From the NCBI GenBank assembly GCA_038040485.1, contig JBBPIE010000003.1:304053-368052 (forward strand): a DNA stretch of 64,000 nucleotides, given 5' to 3'. This document shows positions 40,004 to 49,249 of the stretch, in pieces. Source of the DNA: Onstottus_B arcticum (GTDB taxonomy: Bacteria > Acidobacteriota > Blastocatellia > UBA7656). How positions within the stretch are numbered: the stretch's first letter is position 1; each line of letters starts with the position of its first letter. The translations under genes were made by a program, and so were the position numbers. The notes below the pieces were generated by a model, which made no database searches, was not told the origin of the DNA, and worked only from the letters and a program-made list of their open reading frames with translations.

Positions 40004-42397
40004 CTTTACATTGAAGAGCTGCACGTCTTCCATCAGCCAGCCGCCGCCCCCCCGAATCAGAATGAAGACAGCCGTGCCGGCCTGGTCGCGCCCTTCGGAC
40101 TTTACTTTCAGCCCGACAATGAGCGCGACCCGGTTTGCATCGATTTGATCGGCGTGAAGTATCTCGGTCGTCCACGAAGCGGGGCGCGAGAGCGTAAGCC
40201 CCTGCACAAACTTCTTCAGGTTGTTCCTAACAACCAGCGGCAAGAGCTTGTCCGAAGACGGCTGCTTGATCGCGACGTCCAGACTTGCGATCAACGCGCG
40301 CACCGGCTCTTCGACTTGAGGACTGATCTTTGCGGCGGCGTTGGCCTGGATCAGCGACTCAATCGCCGCGAACTGCGCCGGACCCTCTTCGGCCTCGGTG
40401 AAGCCTAGCCGCAACAAGCGCGCGGCCTCGGCAGCCTGATTCCGAGCGAGCGCCACCTGACCCTGCGCGATGTGAGCCCACGCCCGCGCCGGCACAACCG
40501 GCGGATCGACTTTCAAGGCGGCGGCCGCTTCCGCTGAAGCCTCGTCCATTTTCTTCAACGCAACCAGCGTCCGCGCAAGCCACGCGTGCAGCAACGGATT
40601 GTCCGGCTCGCGGCGAATTGCTTCTCGAAGCTTCGCTTCCGCCTCGGCCTGCTGCCCTTTGTTGAAGAGAGCGATGCTCTCGTTGAACAACGTCTGAGCC
40701 GTAGTCCGCAGCGCGTTGCCGGCGATGTCTCTCGCGTCGTTGTCGTAGTTCGTTTGAACGATCAACTTCTCGGGATCTACTTCCAGCGAGGCGATCTGCT
40801 CCGAAGTTTGGAGCTCGGCGGCCGCGATGTTCTCGGAAGGAACCGCGACCGAGCCGATCGCTCGCTTGCCCGAAGCGGTTACGGCTGCAAGTGCAACGGT
40901 CACGTCCCCAGTCCCCAGGTTTCTAACGTTCACGCGCTGCCAGCCGGGCTTGTCGGACGGAAGCGGTCCGCCGACGATGAGGTCGGGCTCGATGATTGAG
41001 TCTATCCACTGCTGGAAAAGTTTTTCGACCTCGGGGCCTCCCGCTTTGACTAACGATGTTTTGAGTTCTTCGTTGGTTAAGATCCTGGTCTGCGCTCCAG
41101 AAAACAAGCTCCTCACCGAAGCGATGAACTTCTCGGGCCCCATCGTCTCAGCAAGCAGTCTGAGCACCAGCGGTCCCTTGTTGAGCACAGCCGCAGGATA
41201 GTTCGGCAGCGCGATCGTCTGAACCCCAAGCTCCGAGTCGCGCCCCGATTGCGCGACCGGCGTGTATGCCCAACGCATCCGCCCAAGCATCGCGCGCGCG
41301 GCGTCCCTCCCAAAGCGATCCTCAAAGTAGAGCACGCTCAAGTAGCGCGGCACCGAGTCGCGAAGCACCGCCGCGCTCCGGGCCTTAACCGCCGGCTTGT
41401 TGTCCTGGGCTGATCTGGGCTCCTGCCCTCTCAACCGAGCGCGGCCGTCTGTCCAAGTTCGAGCGACCGCATCGGCCAGCGCTTCCACGATCTCCGCATT
41501 GATCGACTCCCGGCGGAACACCTGTTCGCTCAGTACCAGCACACCGGGAACGACGATGTAGCCGGCGCGCGGCGACGAGATGATTCGAAAAACGGCTCCG
41601 GCGGGCGCCGGGCCGAGCGTCTTCGTGAAGAAGTCGATGATCCGGGCGGCCTCTTCGCTCAGCCGCGAAGCGATCGAGCTTGCTGCTGGTTTGCCGTCCG
41701 CGCTCACCGCGGAGATTCCAAGCTGAGTCCAGACTTCGATCTTCACACCCCCGCGCTCCGAGGCGAGCGGCTGATCGAAACTGCCGCCGGCGATCAACGG
41801 AAGCGAATTGAGCGGCTGATCGAAAGTGAACTGGCCGGCCGCGTCACTCTTGAGCGCACCCGATGAAGCCGCGCGGAAGCCGGATGGCGCGCTTGCGAAA
41901 GATACCGTCACCGAACTGGGCGCGGTTGCCGGTCCGTAAAGCGAGAACACGGTCGACGGCATCGGAAACCAAACGGCATCCGGGCTCAGGAGGACTTCGC
42001 CTGGGTAGATGTGGAGCAGCGCGGATGAATCGGGGACTTCGATGCGATAGCTGACTTCCACGGTTCCGGTTGCGCCGGCAGCCAGGCGCGACGAAGGGGT
42101 GATGATTATCTGATTGAGCGTCGTGACTCGACGATCGTCGGCGGTTTCGAACTGTGCCGCCGAGCCGTTGACCGTCACGTTGCTGACCTTCGCCAGCTTA
42201 GTCAATCTCAGGTACAGCTTCGGCTTTGGCGCCTGGGCGAGGTTCGAAATACTAAGCGTCGCGCGTACGTCGGCGGCGCTTGCGGCCACGTCAATGCGAG
42301 CCGTGATGTTGTAGCGGTCGACTTCTACTTCCTGCGCCGCCGCGGTGATTGCCGTGGCGATTAAGATGAGAATAGTGGTTGTGAATCTCTTGAGCAT
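40001..42397 (-). CDS. Exported M1-like pseudo-peptidase with TPR region
   Basis: A 798-aa exported protein starting at 42397 (LKRFTTTILILIATAITAAA is the signal peptide; weak AAGG upstream). The first ~470 residues follow the M1 aminopeptidase plan: a beta N-domain, then a region where the zinc site HExxH should be. The aligned segment reads VEALADAVARTW (Glu305-Asp309), so the metal ligands are lost. RDSVPRYLSVLYFEDRFG and AETMGPEKFIASVRSLF match the helical M1 tail. Residues about 560-720 carry TPRs (NKGQQAEAEAKLREAIRREP, then NPLLHAWLARTLVALKK). It probably acts in binding or scaffolding, not catalysis. Confidence 0.8.
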   Translation of the reverse strand: MLKRFTTTILILIATAITAAAQEVEVDRYNITARIDVAASAADVRATLSISNLAQAPKPKLYLRLTKLAKVSNVTVNGSAAQFETADDRRVTTLNQIIITPSSRLAAGATGTVEVSYRIEVPDSSALLHIYPGEVLLSPDAVWFPMPSTVFSLYGPATAPSSVTVSFASAPSGFRAASSGALKSDAAGQFTFDQPLNSLPLIAGGSFDQPLASERGGVKIEVWTQLGISAVSADGKPAASSIASRLSEEAARIIDFFTKTLGPAPAGAVFRIISSPRAGYIVVPGVLVLSEQVFRRESINAEIVEALADAVARTWTDGRARLRGQEPRSAQDNKPAVKARSAAVLRDSVPRYLSVLYFEDRFGRDAARAMLGRMRWAYTPVAQSGRDSELGVQTIALPNYPAAVLNKGPLVLRLLAETMGPEKFIASVRSLFSGAQTRILTNEELKTSLVKAGGPEVEKLFQQWIDSIIEPDLIVGGPLPSDKPGWQRVNVRNLGTGDVTVALAAVTASGKRAIGSVAVPSENIAAAELQTSEQIASLEVDPEKLIVQTNYDNDARDIAGNALRTTAQTLFNESIALFNKGQQAEAEAKLREAIRREPDNPLLHAWLARTLVALKKMDEASAEAAAALKVDPPVVPARAWAHIAQGQVALARNQAAEAARLLRLGFTEAEEGPAQFAAIESLIQANAAAKISPQVEEPVRALIASLDVAIKQPSSDKLLPLVVRNNLKKFVQGLTLSRPASWTTEILHADQIDANRVALIVGLKVKSEGRDQAGTAVFILIRGGGGWLMEDVQLFNVK

Positions 42398-42434
42398 TGG
42401 GTGAAGACCTTTTGCGAGACTGTGTCCATATCTT

Positions 42435-42531
42435 CTCTGCGCTGGCCTCGGCGTCTCTGCGTCTCCGCGGTTAGTTGGTGTTGCGGCGTCTACTAACCGC
42501 AGAGACACTGAGACGCCGAGGTTGCGCAGAG
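42435..42531. repeat. Inverted word repeat (CTCTGCG...GGTTAGT family), copy 1
   Basis: The left arm (42435-42475) is CTCTGCGCTGGCCTCGGCGT then CTCTGCGTCTCCGCGGTTAGT. The right arm (42492-42531) is its reverse complement, starting ACTAACCGCAGAGACACTGA. Spacer 16 nt. It separates the M1-like gene start from the KdsA stop. A second copy is at 54796-54909. Confidence 0.88.
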
Positions 42532-42532
42532 A

Positions 42533-43360
42533 CTACGATCGCGCGAGTTCGTGAATCGCCTTCAGCTTTTCGAGCAGCGCCGACAGTTGCTCGAGCGGGA
42601 GACTGTTTGGTCCGTCTGAAAACGCCTGGGCCGGATTGTCGTGCACTTCCATGAAAACACCATCGACCCCGCAAGCCACGCCCGCTCGCGCCATGTACTC
42701 GATAAACTGCGAGTCGCCGCCTGTGCTCGTCCCAAGCCCGCCCGGCCGCTGCAAGCTGTGAGTCACGTCGTAGACTACCGGGTAACCGAACTCGCGCATA
42801 ACGGGCAAGCCGCGAAAGTCCACGACCAGATTGTTGTAGCCAAAACTAGTTCCGCGCTCGGTAATCATCACGCGGTGGTTGTCCTGCGAAGTAACCTTTT
42901 CAATCGCGTTCTTCATGTCGTGTGGCGCGAGGAACTGGCCCTTCTTTATGTTGACCGCGCGGTGCGACCTCGCTACTTCGACGATCAGGTCTGTTTGTCG
43001 CGACAGGAACGCGGGTACCTGAAGCACGTCGGCGACCTCGGCAGCAGCCCGCACCTGCGAGACTTCGTGAACGTCGGTCAGCACGGCGAGTCCGACCTCA
43101 GATCGCACGCGGCCGAGTATTCGCAGCCCTTCTTCGACGCCGAGCCCGCGATGAGCGTTGATTGAAGTGCGATTCGCTTTGTCGTAGGAAGACTTGAAGA
43201 TGAACGGGACTTCGAGGCGATCGGTGATGGCACGCATGGCTTCGGCCATTTTGAGAGCGTGCGACTCGCTTTCTACGAGGCACGGCCCGGCGATCAGGAA
43301 CAGATTTGGCCCGCCCGCTTCGACGTTTCCGACTTTGAAGGGTTTGATCGCGACCGGCAT
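42533..43360 (-). CDS. kdsA: 3-deoxy-8-phosphooctulonate synthase
   Basis: Makes Kdo-8-phosphate from arabinose-5-P and PEP for LPS, 275 aa. Motifs are LIAGPCLVES (residues 23-31), KSSYDKANR, RQTDLIVEVA, NIKKGQFLAPHDM and VMITERGTSFGYNNLVVD. Cys27 in the AGPC motif marks the metal-dependent class, since metal-independent E. coli-type KdsA has Asn there. Its presence implies a Kdo-containing outer membrane. It is followed (minus strand order) by the M1-like gene and preceded by the ABC-F gene 94 bp away. Confidence 0.96.
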   Translation of the reverse strand: MPVAIKPFKVGNVEAGGPNLFLIAGPCLVESESHALKMAEAMRAITDRLEVPFIFKSSYDKANRTSINAHRGLGVEEGLRILGRVRSEVGLAVLTDVHEVSQVRAAAEVADVLQVPAFLSRQTDLIVEVARSHRAVNIKKGQFLAPHDMKNAIEKVTSQDNHRVMITERGTSFGYNNLVVDFRGLPVMREFGYPVVYDVTHSLQRPGGLGTSTGGDSQFIEYMARAGVACGVDGVFMEVHDNPAQAFSDGPNSLPLEQLSALLEKLKAIHELARS

Positions 43361-43454
43361 AAATGAAGGGTCATTCTACACGGCGCTGGTTGGAATTTGA
43401 AAGAGAGAGCGCAACGCGACTCCGCTTGGCTGGAATGCCTGGAAAGGCAGAGAC

Positions 43455-45392
43455 TCAAGCAAGCTCGGCGAGCGCGGCCCACCGATCAACGTCTTTCTCT
43501 AACTCTCGATTGAGCGACTCAAGCTCGACATAGGCGGCTTCAACCGCCACGAAGTCGCTCGACGAGCCCGCCAAAACGCGCTCGAGTTCAGCTTTCCTCG
43601 CTTCGCTAAGCTCGATCCTCTTTTCCAATTCTTCAAACTCGCGCCGATCCTTGAATGAGAGCTTGCGCTGCGCGGCGGTTGTTGCGGGCGAGGCCGCGGG
43701 CCTCGGGGCGCTCGTCTTGGCTTCGATAGTTTCAGGCGCGACTGGTTCGCGAGCTTCGAGAAAAGCGCTGTAGTTGCCGGGATGCTCTTTGATCCGTCCG
43801 TCTCCTTCAAAGCGAAAAATGCTTTCCACAGTACGATCGAGAAAATAGCGGTCGTGGCTGACGACAACCAGGCACCCCGCGAAAGAGTCGAGATATTCTT
43901 CAAGCCGCACCAGCGTCTGAATGTCCAGATCATTCGTCGGCTCGTCCAGCATCAAGAGATTCGGAGCGCTCATCAACACTCTAAGCAGATAGAGACGCCG
44001 CTGCTCGCCGCCCGACAGACGTGAGATAAGATCGTATTGCATCGCCGGCGGAAATAGGAACTTCTCCAGCATCTGGCTCGCGGTTATCTCCAGCCCATCG
44101 GCGGTCTCGATTCTTTCGGCGACTTCTCGTATGTAGTCGATCACTCGTTGTGAACCGTTCAACTCGCGGTTTTCCTGGTCGTAGTAGCCGATGACGATCG
44201 TCTGCCCTCTATCGATGCGGCCGGCATCCGGCTCGACTCGCCCGGCGATTATGTCGAGCAGGGTTGTCTTTCCGGAACCGCTCGGGCCAATGATGCCAAT
44301 GCGATCGGTGCGCTTGAGCGTGTAGCTGAACCCTTCGATCAGTTTCTTGTCGTGGGGCGCATGCGCTGCGAGGTCATTTAATGGAGGCGGGACGCCTGCG
44401 CGCCCAGGATAGGATTTTGATATGCCGTCGAGTTCGAGGATCTTCTTGCCCATCCGGCTGAAACCCATCGAGATGTCCAGCTCAGCTTTGGCTGCTCTGA
44501 CCGGTTGCTTCTGTAGCTCTTCGGCGCGTTGGACGCGGGCCTTTTGCTTTGTGGAGCGGGCCTTTGCGCCGCGCCTGAGCCAGGCCAACTCGCGCCGAAG
44601 CAAAGCTTCCCGCTTCTCGCCGGCGGCTGCGTCCTGAGCTTCCTGCTCCTCTTTCTTTTCGAGGTAGTAGGCGTAAGCGCCGGCAAAACTCTGCACGCGG
44701 CCTCGATCGATTTCGAGTATGCGATTGGTGACTCGATCGAGAAAGTAGCGGTCGTGCGTGACCAGAAGAAGCGCGCCTGGATACCGCGCAAGATATGTCT
44801 CAAACCACGCAATCGTATCGGCGTCCAGATGGTTAGTCGGCTCGTCCAGGATCAACAGATCAGGGCGAGAGACGAGTGCGTGAGCGAGCGCGACTCGCTT
44901 GCGTTCGCCTCCGGAAAGCGAGCCCATTCGCGCCGCTGTATCGCTGATGCCAAGCTGACTCAAGACGGTCTGGGCGTTTGTTTCCAGGTTCCAGGCGCCT
45001 GCCGCTTCGAGTTGATGAGCAAGCGTTGAAACCCGATCGAGGATTCGTTCATCGCCAGGCCGCAGCGATAGATCGTGGCAGGCGATCTCGTAGTCTCTCA
45101 GCAGCCGCATCGCTTCGTCGCTGGCAGCGAAGACCGCATCAAGCACCGTCTGGTCGGGGTCGTATTCCGGGTTCTGCGGCAGGTACGCGACGACTCGCTC
45201 ATTGGCGAGGATGGCGCGGCCTTTCTGAGGTTGTTCCCGCCCCGCGATTATTCGCAGCAGCGTAGTCTTGCCCGAGCCGTTCAATCCTATGAGACCGACT
45301 TTGTCGCTATCCTCAAGGCCGAACGTCACGCCCTCAAACAACTGCCTGGGGCCGTAACTCATGCCGACGTCTTCGAGAGAGATGATAGTCAT
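43455..45392 (-). CDS. ABC-F family ATPase (Uup-like)
   Basis: Soluble twin-ATPase, 645 aa, acting on the ribosome or on DNA-repair intermediates. NBD1 has Walker A GLNGSGKTT and signature LSGGERKRV. NBD2 has GPSGSGKTT and LSGGEQRRL, and both have DEPTNHLD/DEPTNDLD Walker B. The inter-domain linker is basic (RRGAKARSTKQKARVQRAEELQ) and a C-terminal coiled coil (EFEELEKRIELSEARKAELE) is Uup-like. A PGRAGVPPP segment in the linker comes from an inserted repeat word. It has no membrane domain and is not a transporter. Confidence 0.94.
   Translation of the reverse strand: MTIISLEDVGMSYGPRQLFEGVTFGLEDSDKVGLIGLNGSGKTTLLRIIAGREQPQKGRAILANERVVAYLPQNPEYDPDQTVLDAVFAASDEAMRLLRDYEIACHDLSLRPGDERILDRVSTLAHQLEAAGAWNLETNAQTVLSQLGISDTAARMGSLSGGERKRVALAHALVSRPDLLILDEPTNHLDADTIAWFETYLARYPGALLLVTHDRYFLDRVTNRILEIDRGRVQSFAGAYAYYLEKKEEQEAQDAAAGEKREALLRRELAWLRRGAKARSTKQKARVQRAEELQKQPVRAAKAELDISMGFSRMGKKILELDGISKSYPGRAGVPPPLNDLAAHAPHDKKLIEGFSYTLKRTDRIGIIGPSGSGKTTLLDIIAGRVEPDAGRIDRGQTIVIGYYDQENRELNGSQRVIDYIREVAERIETADGLEITASQMLEKFLFPPAMQYDLISRLSGGEQRRLYLLRVLMSAPNLLMLDEPTNDLDIQTLVRLEEYLDSFAGCLVVVSHDRYFLDRTVESIFRFEGDGRIKEHPGNYSAFLEAREPVAPETIEAKTSAPRPAASPATTAAQRKLSFKDRREFEELEKRIELSEARKAELERVLAGSSSDFVAVEAAYVELESLNRELEKDVDRWAALAELA
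44383..44411. repeat. TCCTGGGCGCGC-family copy inside the ABC-F gene
   Basis: On the minus strand it reads TATCCTGGGCGCGCAGGCGT then CCCGCCTCC, translated in frame as YPGRAGVPPP just before NBD2. The core matches the extragenic TCCTGGGAGCGC words at 13317 and 32008. The flanking NBD2 is intact, so the insertion occupies a tolerant linker. Confidence 0.62.
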
Positions 45393-45436
45393 CGTGCAAA
45401 AACCGGCTTCCAGTCAGTCAGAGTGAAGATGATGAA

Positions 45437-45521
45437 CCTGTACGGGCGTCCCTCTGTGGGCGCCCCTTGGTGATACATGTTTCTGCGCGAGGAGGGCGCC
45501 CATAGAGGGACGCTGTACAGG
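45437..45521. repeat. Inverted repeat (CCTGTACGGGCGTCCCTCT family)
   Basis: The left arm (45437-45465) is CCTGTACGGGCGTCCCTCTG then TGGGCGCCC. The right arm (45494-45521) is GGGCGCCCATAGAGGGACGC then TGTACAGG. Spacer about 28 nt. It lies in the gap between the ABC-F start and the YwbE stop. Confidence 0.85.
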
Positions 45522-45598
45522 TCCTCCGGGCGCCAATCACGAAGCTAACTTGACGACTACTAATGAATCTCTCTTATACGTCGGTTAGCTATCGTCTT

Positions 45599-45805
45599 TC
45601 ATTCATCTGTTGCGTCAACGACTTCTTGCACCCTGCCAACGTCTCCACTGACTAAGCGCACCTTAATCCCATGCGGGTGAAATGAAGATCTCGTGAGGAC
45701 ATCTTTGACTATGCCTCGCGTCAGTTTTGCTGTGCCTTGATCCTTCTTCAAGATGATATCGACCTCGACTCCGGCTCGCACGTTCTTTCGATGTTGACCA
45801 TTCAT
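45599..45805 (-). CDS. ywbE: YwbE family protein
   Basis: A 68-aa protein of the YwbE/DUF2196 family: RKNVRAGVEVDIILKKDQGT, then KLTRGIVKDVLT and HPHGIKVRL. It is a small KOW-like/SH3 barrel of unknown function, found in Bacillus and many other bacteria. Length and motifs are typical. Single gene. Confidence 0.88.
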   Translation of the reverse strand: MNGQHRKNVRAGVEVDIILKKDQGTAKLTRGIVKDVLTRSSFHPHGIKVRLVSGDVGRVQEVVDATDE

Positions 45806-46125
45806 GAGAACTTAAAGATAACGCCTCTGTGCGTAACAAGACACCAGCTTCGCCTCTTCAGAAAAGATTCTTGAAGCTGACAATCAATTCCGTGGGGCAT
45901 CTCTTAGCTTCCCACTGTACGCGCTTCCGCCGATATTCGGCGGCGGAAAATGGAATCGAACAACTCACGCTGCAGAAAAAGAATCGACAACACGTCTTCG
46001 CGCACTGTGGGATCCCACAGTCTCAAGTTGCGTAGATCGGTGCAACAAATGCGGGATGCGACCTACAGCCAGCCTCCGGCGCGGGCGTAGACTTCATGGG
46101 TTAAAGAAGGCTACAGGCTTCGCTG
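45806..46125. other. Divergent intergenic region upstream of the kinase gene
   Basis: 320 bp, no gene. It holds the perfect palindrome at 46004-46021 and a GC-rich hairpin TTCCGCCG-N8-CGGCGGAA at about 45928-45951. Both ywbE and the kinase gene must be driven from here. Confidence 0.5.
46004..46021. promoter_or_regulatory. Perfect 18-bp palindrome upstream of the kinase gene
   Basis: ACTGTGGGATCCCACAGT is a perfect, gapless palindrome 104 bp before the kinase ATG. It has the symmetry of a dimeric regulator's operator; a short hairpin is the alternative. Confidence 0.5.
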
Positions 46126-49100
46126 ATGAACACCGCTCCCTTATATGCGCCAGGTCACGACGGCGACTTCATTGTCGATTCGGAATCGCAGCGCCTGTTG
46201 GAGTTTTCAGTCGGCAGACACATCGTCCCGACACGGAGCGAAGCCTCTTTCGTCGGTGCCAGGCTTGGTCCGTACGAAATCCTGTCATCGATCGGTGCAG
46301 GCGGGATGGGCGAAGTGTATCTCGCCCAGGATGTACGACTCGAACGCAACGTAGCAATAAAGCTCTTGCCCCTCCAGTTCACGGCGAATGCGGAAAGCGT
46401 CCGGCGCTTCGAGCGCGAAGCGAAGTCCGCCTCCGCTCTCAATCATCCCAATATCATTACCATTTATGAAATCGGTGAAGCGAACGGCTCACGCTACATT
46501 GCCGCCGAATACATAGAAGGAAAGACGCTTCGTCAACACTTCAGGCGCGAAAGGATGAGCCTGCGAGAGGCTTTGGATGTGGCAACTCAAGTCGCGAGCG
46601 CGCTTTCGGCAGCGCATCGGGCCGGTATCATTCATCGCGACATTAAGCCCGAGAATGTGATGCTCAGGCCAGACGGCTATGTCAAAGTCCTTGACTTCGG
46701 ACTCGTCAAATTGTCCGAAGAGCGAACGATAGTTCTTGCGGACGATACGTACACCATCAACGAGACCACTGAGCCCGGAAAGGTGATGGGGACCGTGCGA
46801 TATATGTCGCCCGAGCAGGCGCGCGGTCAAACGGTCGACGCGCGATCCGACATCTTCAGCCTAGGCGTCATGCTCTACGAGATGATTACCGGTTGCGCTC
46901 CGTTTGAAGGCGAATCCGTAGCCGATATCTTCGCGGCGATACTTCAAGAGGAGCCTTTGCCGATCGCGAATCATTTAACCGATGTTCCGAAAGAGCTTCA
47001 GAGCGTCGTCAGCAAGGCGCTGAAAAAAGAACGCAAACATCGTTATCAAGAAATGAGTGACTTGATTGCCGACTTGAATAATCTGCGAGAAGAGCTGCAA
47101 ATACAGTCAAAGGTGGAACGCTGTCCTGATAGAAGCTCAACAGGAAAATGGTCGGATCAGAAAACGCTCACTTTGCTTACCGGAGGCCCGCAGCCTGCAA
47201 TAGCGCCGAGCCCATCCGGCGGTTCTTCGCGCTCAGTCTCAAGCGCGGAATACCTGGTGACTCAGATCAAGAGCCACAAGCACAGCGCGATCATCGCGCT
47301 TGCCATGCTTCTTGTCGCAACGGTAACAGCCGCCTTCTACTTCAATCGCAAGCCCGTGTTGACCGAACAAGACACGATTCTTCTTTCTGATTTCGTCAAC
47401 ACCACAGGAGATTCAATCTTCGATGGAACGCTCAAACAAGGGCTCGCGGTGCAACTCGGCCAGTCGCCGTTTTTGCATCTCTTCCCGGACGTTCGAGTTC
47501 GGCAGACGTTGCGGCTAATGGGGCGTTCGCCTGACGAACGCGTGACGGCAGAAATTGGGAGCGAAATATGCGAACGGCAGGGGCTGAAGGCGCTGATCGT
47601 CGGTGCGATTGCGCCGCTTGGCAGCCACTACGTTGTCACACTGGAAGCGGCCAACGGCAGAAGCGGCGAGGTGCTGGCGCGAGAACAAACGGAAGCCGAG
47701 AGCAAGGAGCAGGTGCTGAAGGCGCTTTCAGTGGCGGCCAGCCGGATGCGCCAGAAACTGGGCGAATCGCTCGGTTCGATTCAGAAATTTGACGCGCCGC
47801 TGGAGGTCACAACCTCGTCCCTCGAGGCGCTCAAAGCATTCTCTCTCGGGGTCGAGCAAACACAGAGCGGGAAATTCCTGGAAGCAATTCCCTTCTACAA
47901 ACGCGCGGTCGAGCTTGATCCGAAATTTGCCTACGCTTATGGAACGCTGGCAGTGAATTACTACAACACCAAACAGCCAAGACTGGCGGCGGAATACGCT
48001 GAAAGGGCGTTTGCATTGCGGGATCGGATGAGCGAATTGGAGAAGCTGCGAATCACTTCCTTCTACTACGCTTTTGTAACAGGCGAAGTGGACAAAGGGA
48101 TCGAGACGGTTCAGCTTTATAAGCAAACTTATCCGCGAGACGAACGGGGTCCTCTCAACCTGTCTGATCGCTACGGGATGATCGGGCAATTCGAGAAAGC
48201 AGTTATCGAAGGAAATCGGGCTCTACTCCTCAATCCAAACAACGCAGTGGCGTACTGGAATCTGGCAGACTCGCTTACCCATCTCAGTCGCTTCTCGGAC
48301 GCCAAAGAGACGTGTGAAACAGCAATTCAGCAGAAGCTTGAAACGATAGCCCTTCACTACTTCTTGTATCAGATTGCCTTCGCGGAAGGCGACGCAGCGG
48401 GGATGCAGCAACAACTGGATTGGGCTCGCGGGAGACTGGATGAGTACATGGCGCTCGACTGGCAGAATGGCGGTGCAGCCTTTTCCGGGCAGTGGCGGCG
48501 GGCGCAAGACTTCTCGCGGCGCTCGATTGACCTCGCCACACGCAGCGATGCGAGAGAGGTGGCCGCGCGGTATGCAGCGGACGTGGCGCTTCGCGCCGCG
48601 GTCTTCGGTAAGTGCAATCAAACCAAAATAGCGGTAGCACAATCGCTGGCACTCGAACGCAATCAAGTATCGATGGCGCGCTTGACGCTCGCGCTGGCGC
48701 TCTGCGGTGAAGCGTTCCAGACACAGTCGTTGGTCGAAGAGCTCGTAAAGCGCTATCCGAAAAACACGCTTATCAACCAGCTCTGGCTGCCGACAATAAA
48801 AGCAGCGCTCGAATTGCAGCGCAATAACCCAACCCAGGCGATTCAGTTGTTAGAAACGACCAGGCGCTACGAATCGGCCGCCGAATTCTGGCCGCAATAC
48901 GTGCGAGGGCTGGCATATCTGCGCCTGAAATCGGGCAACGAAGCGAGCGCTGAATTCAACAGGATCCTCGACCATCGCGGCGAGGCTACGTTATCCGTGT
49001 TGTACCCGCTTGCTCGTTTGGGCGTCGCTCGTGCCATCGCTCTCACCGGTGATACAGAAAAGAGCCGCAAAGAGTATCGAAGCTTTTTTGAGCTGTGGAA

Positions 49101-49164
49101 AGACGCCGATGCCGACCTGCCAATATTGATCGAGGCGAAGCAGAGTTTCGGGTTGCTGAAGTAA
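46126..49164 (+). CDS. Membrane Ser/Thr protein kinase with extracellular TPR region
   Basis: A 1012-aa PknB-type kinase. Kinase domain residues about 50-320: the Gly loop GAGGMGEVY (57-65), Lys79 (VAIK), HRDIKPEN (His170, catalytic Asp172), DFG (190-192) and the APE-equivalent MSPEQ (227-231). One membrane helix lies near 387-406. The outer ~600 residues first resemble the FGF/TolB-like domain seen in such kinases (TILLSDFVNTTGDSIFDGTL), then contain TPRs (FLEAIPFYKRAVELDPKFAY). This kinase-TM-TPR layout is common in Acidobacteria. It probably senses an external signal. The substrate is unknown. Confidence 0.92.
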   Translation: MNTAPLYAPGHDGDFIVDSESQRLLEFSVGRHIVPTRSEASFVGARLGPYEILSSIGAGGMGEVYLAQDVRLERNVAIKLLPLQFTANAESVRRFEREAKSASALNHPNIITIYEIGEANGSRYIAAEYIEGKTLRQHFRRERMSLREALDVATQVASALSAAHRAGIIHRDIKPENVMLRPDGYVKVLDFGLVKLSEERTIVLADDTYTINETTEPGKVMGTVRYMSPEQARGQTVDARSDIFSLGVMLYEMITGCAPFEGESVADIFAAILQEEPLPIANHLTDVPKELQSVVSKALKKERKHRYQEMSDLIADLNNLREELQIQSKVERCPDRSSTGKWSDQKTLTLLTGGPQPAIAPSPSGGSSRSVSSAEYLVTQIKSHKHSAIIALAMLLVATVTAAFYFNRKPVLTEQDTILLSDFVNTTGDSIFDGTLKQGLAVQLGQSPFLHLFPDVRVRQTLRLMGRSPDERVTAEIGSEICERQGLKALIVGAIAPLGSHYVVTLEAANGRSGEVLAREQTEAESKEQVLKALSVAASRMRQKLGESLGSIQKFDAPLEVTTSSLEALKAFSLGVEQTQSGKFLEAIPFYKRAVELDPKFAYAYGTLAVNYYNTKQPRLAAEYAERAFALRDRMSELEKLRITSFYYAFVTGEVDKGIETVQLYKQTYPRDERGPLNLSDRYGMIGQFEKAVIEGNRALLLNPNNAVAYWNLADSLTHLSRFSDAKETCETAIQQKLETIALHYFLYQIAFAEGDAAGMQQQLDWARGRLDEYMALDWQNGGAAFSGQWRRAQDFSRRSIDLATRSDAREVAARYAADVALRAAVFGKCNQTKIAVAQSLALERNQVSMARLTLALALCGEAFQTQSLVEELVKRYPKNTLINQLWLPTIKAALELQRNNPTQAIQLLETTRRYESAAEFWPQYVRGLAYLRLKSGNEASAEFNRILDHRGEATLSVLYPLARLGVARAIALTGDTEKSRKEYRSFFELWKDADADLPILIEAKQSFGLLK

Positions 49165-49249
49165 CCAAGCCTCTTGCGTCCTACCTTATACTGGGCGGTC
49201 GATAATCGCGCTCCGCTGATGCCACTTAGCACGTACACAAGTCAGTTGT

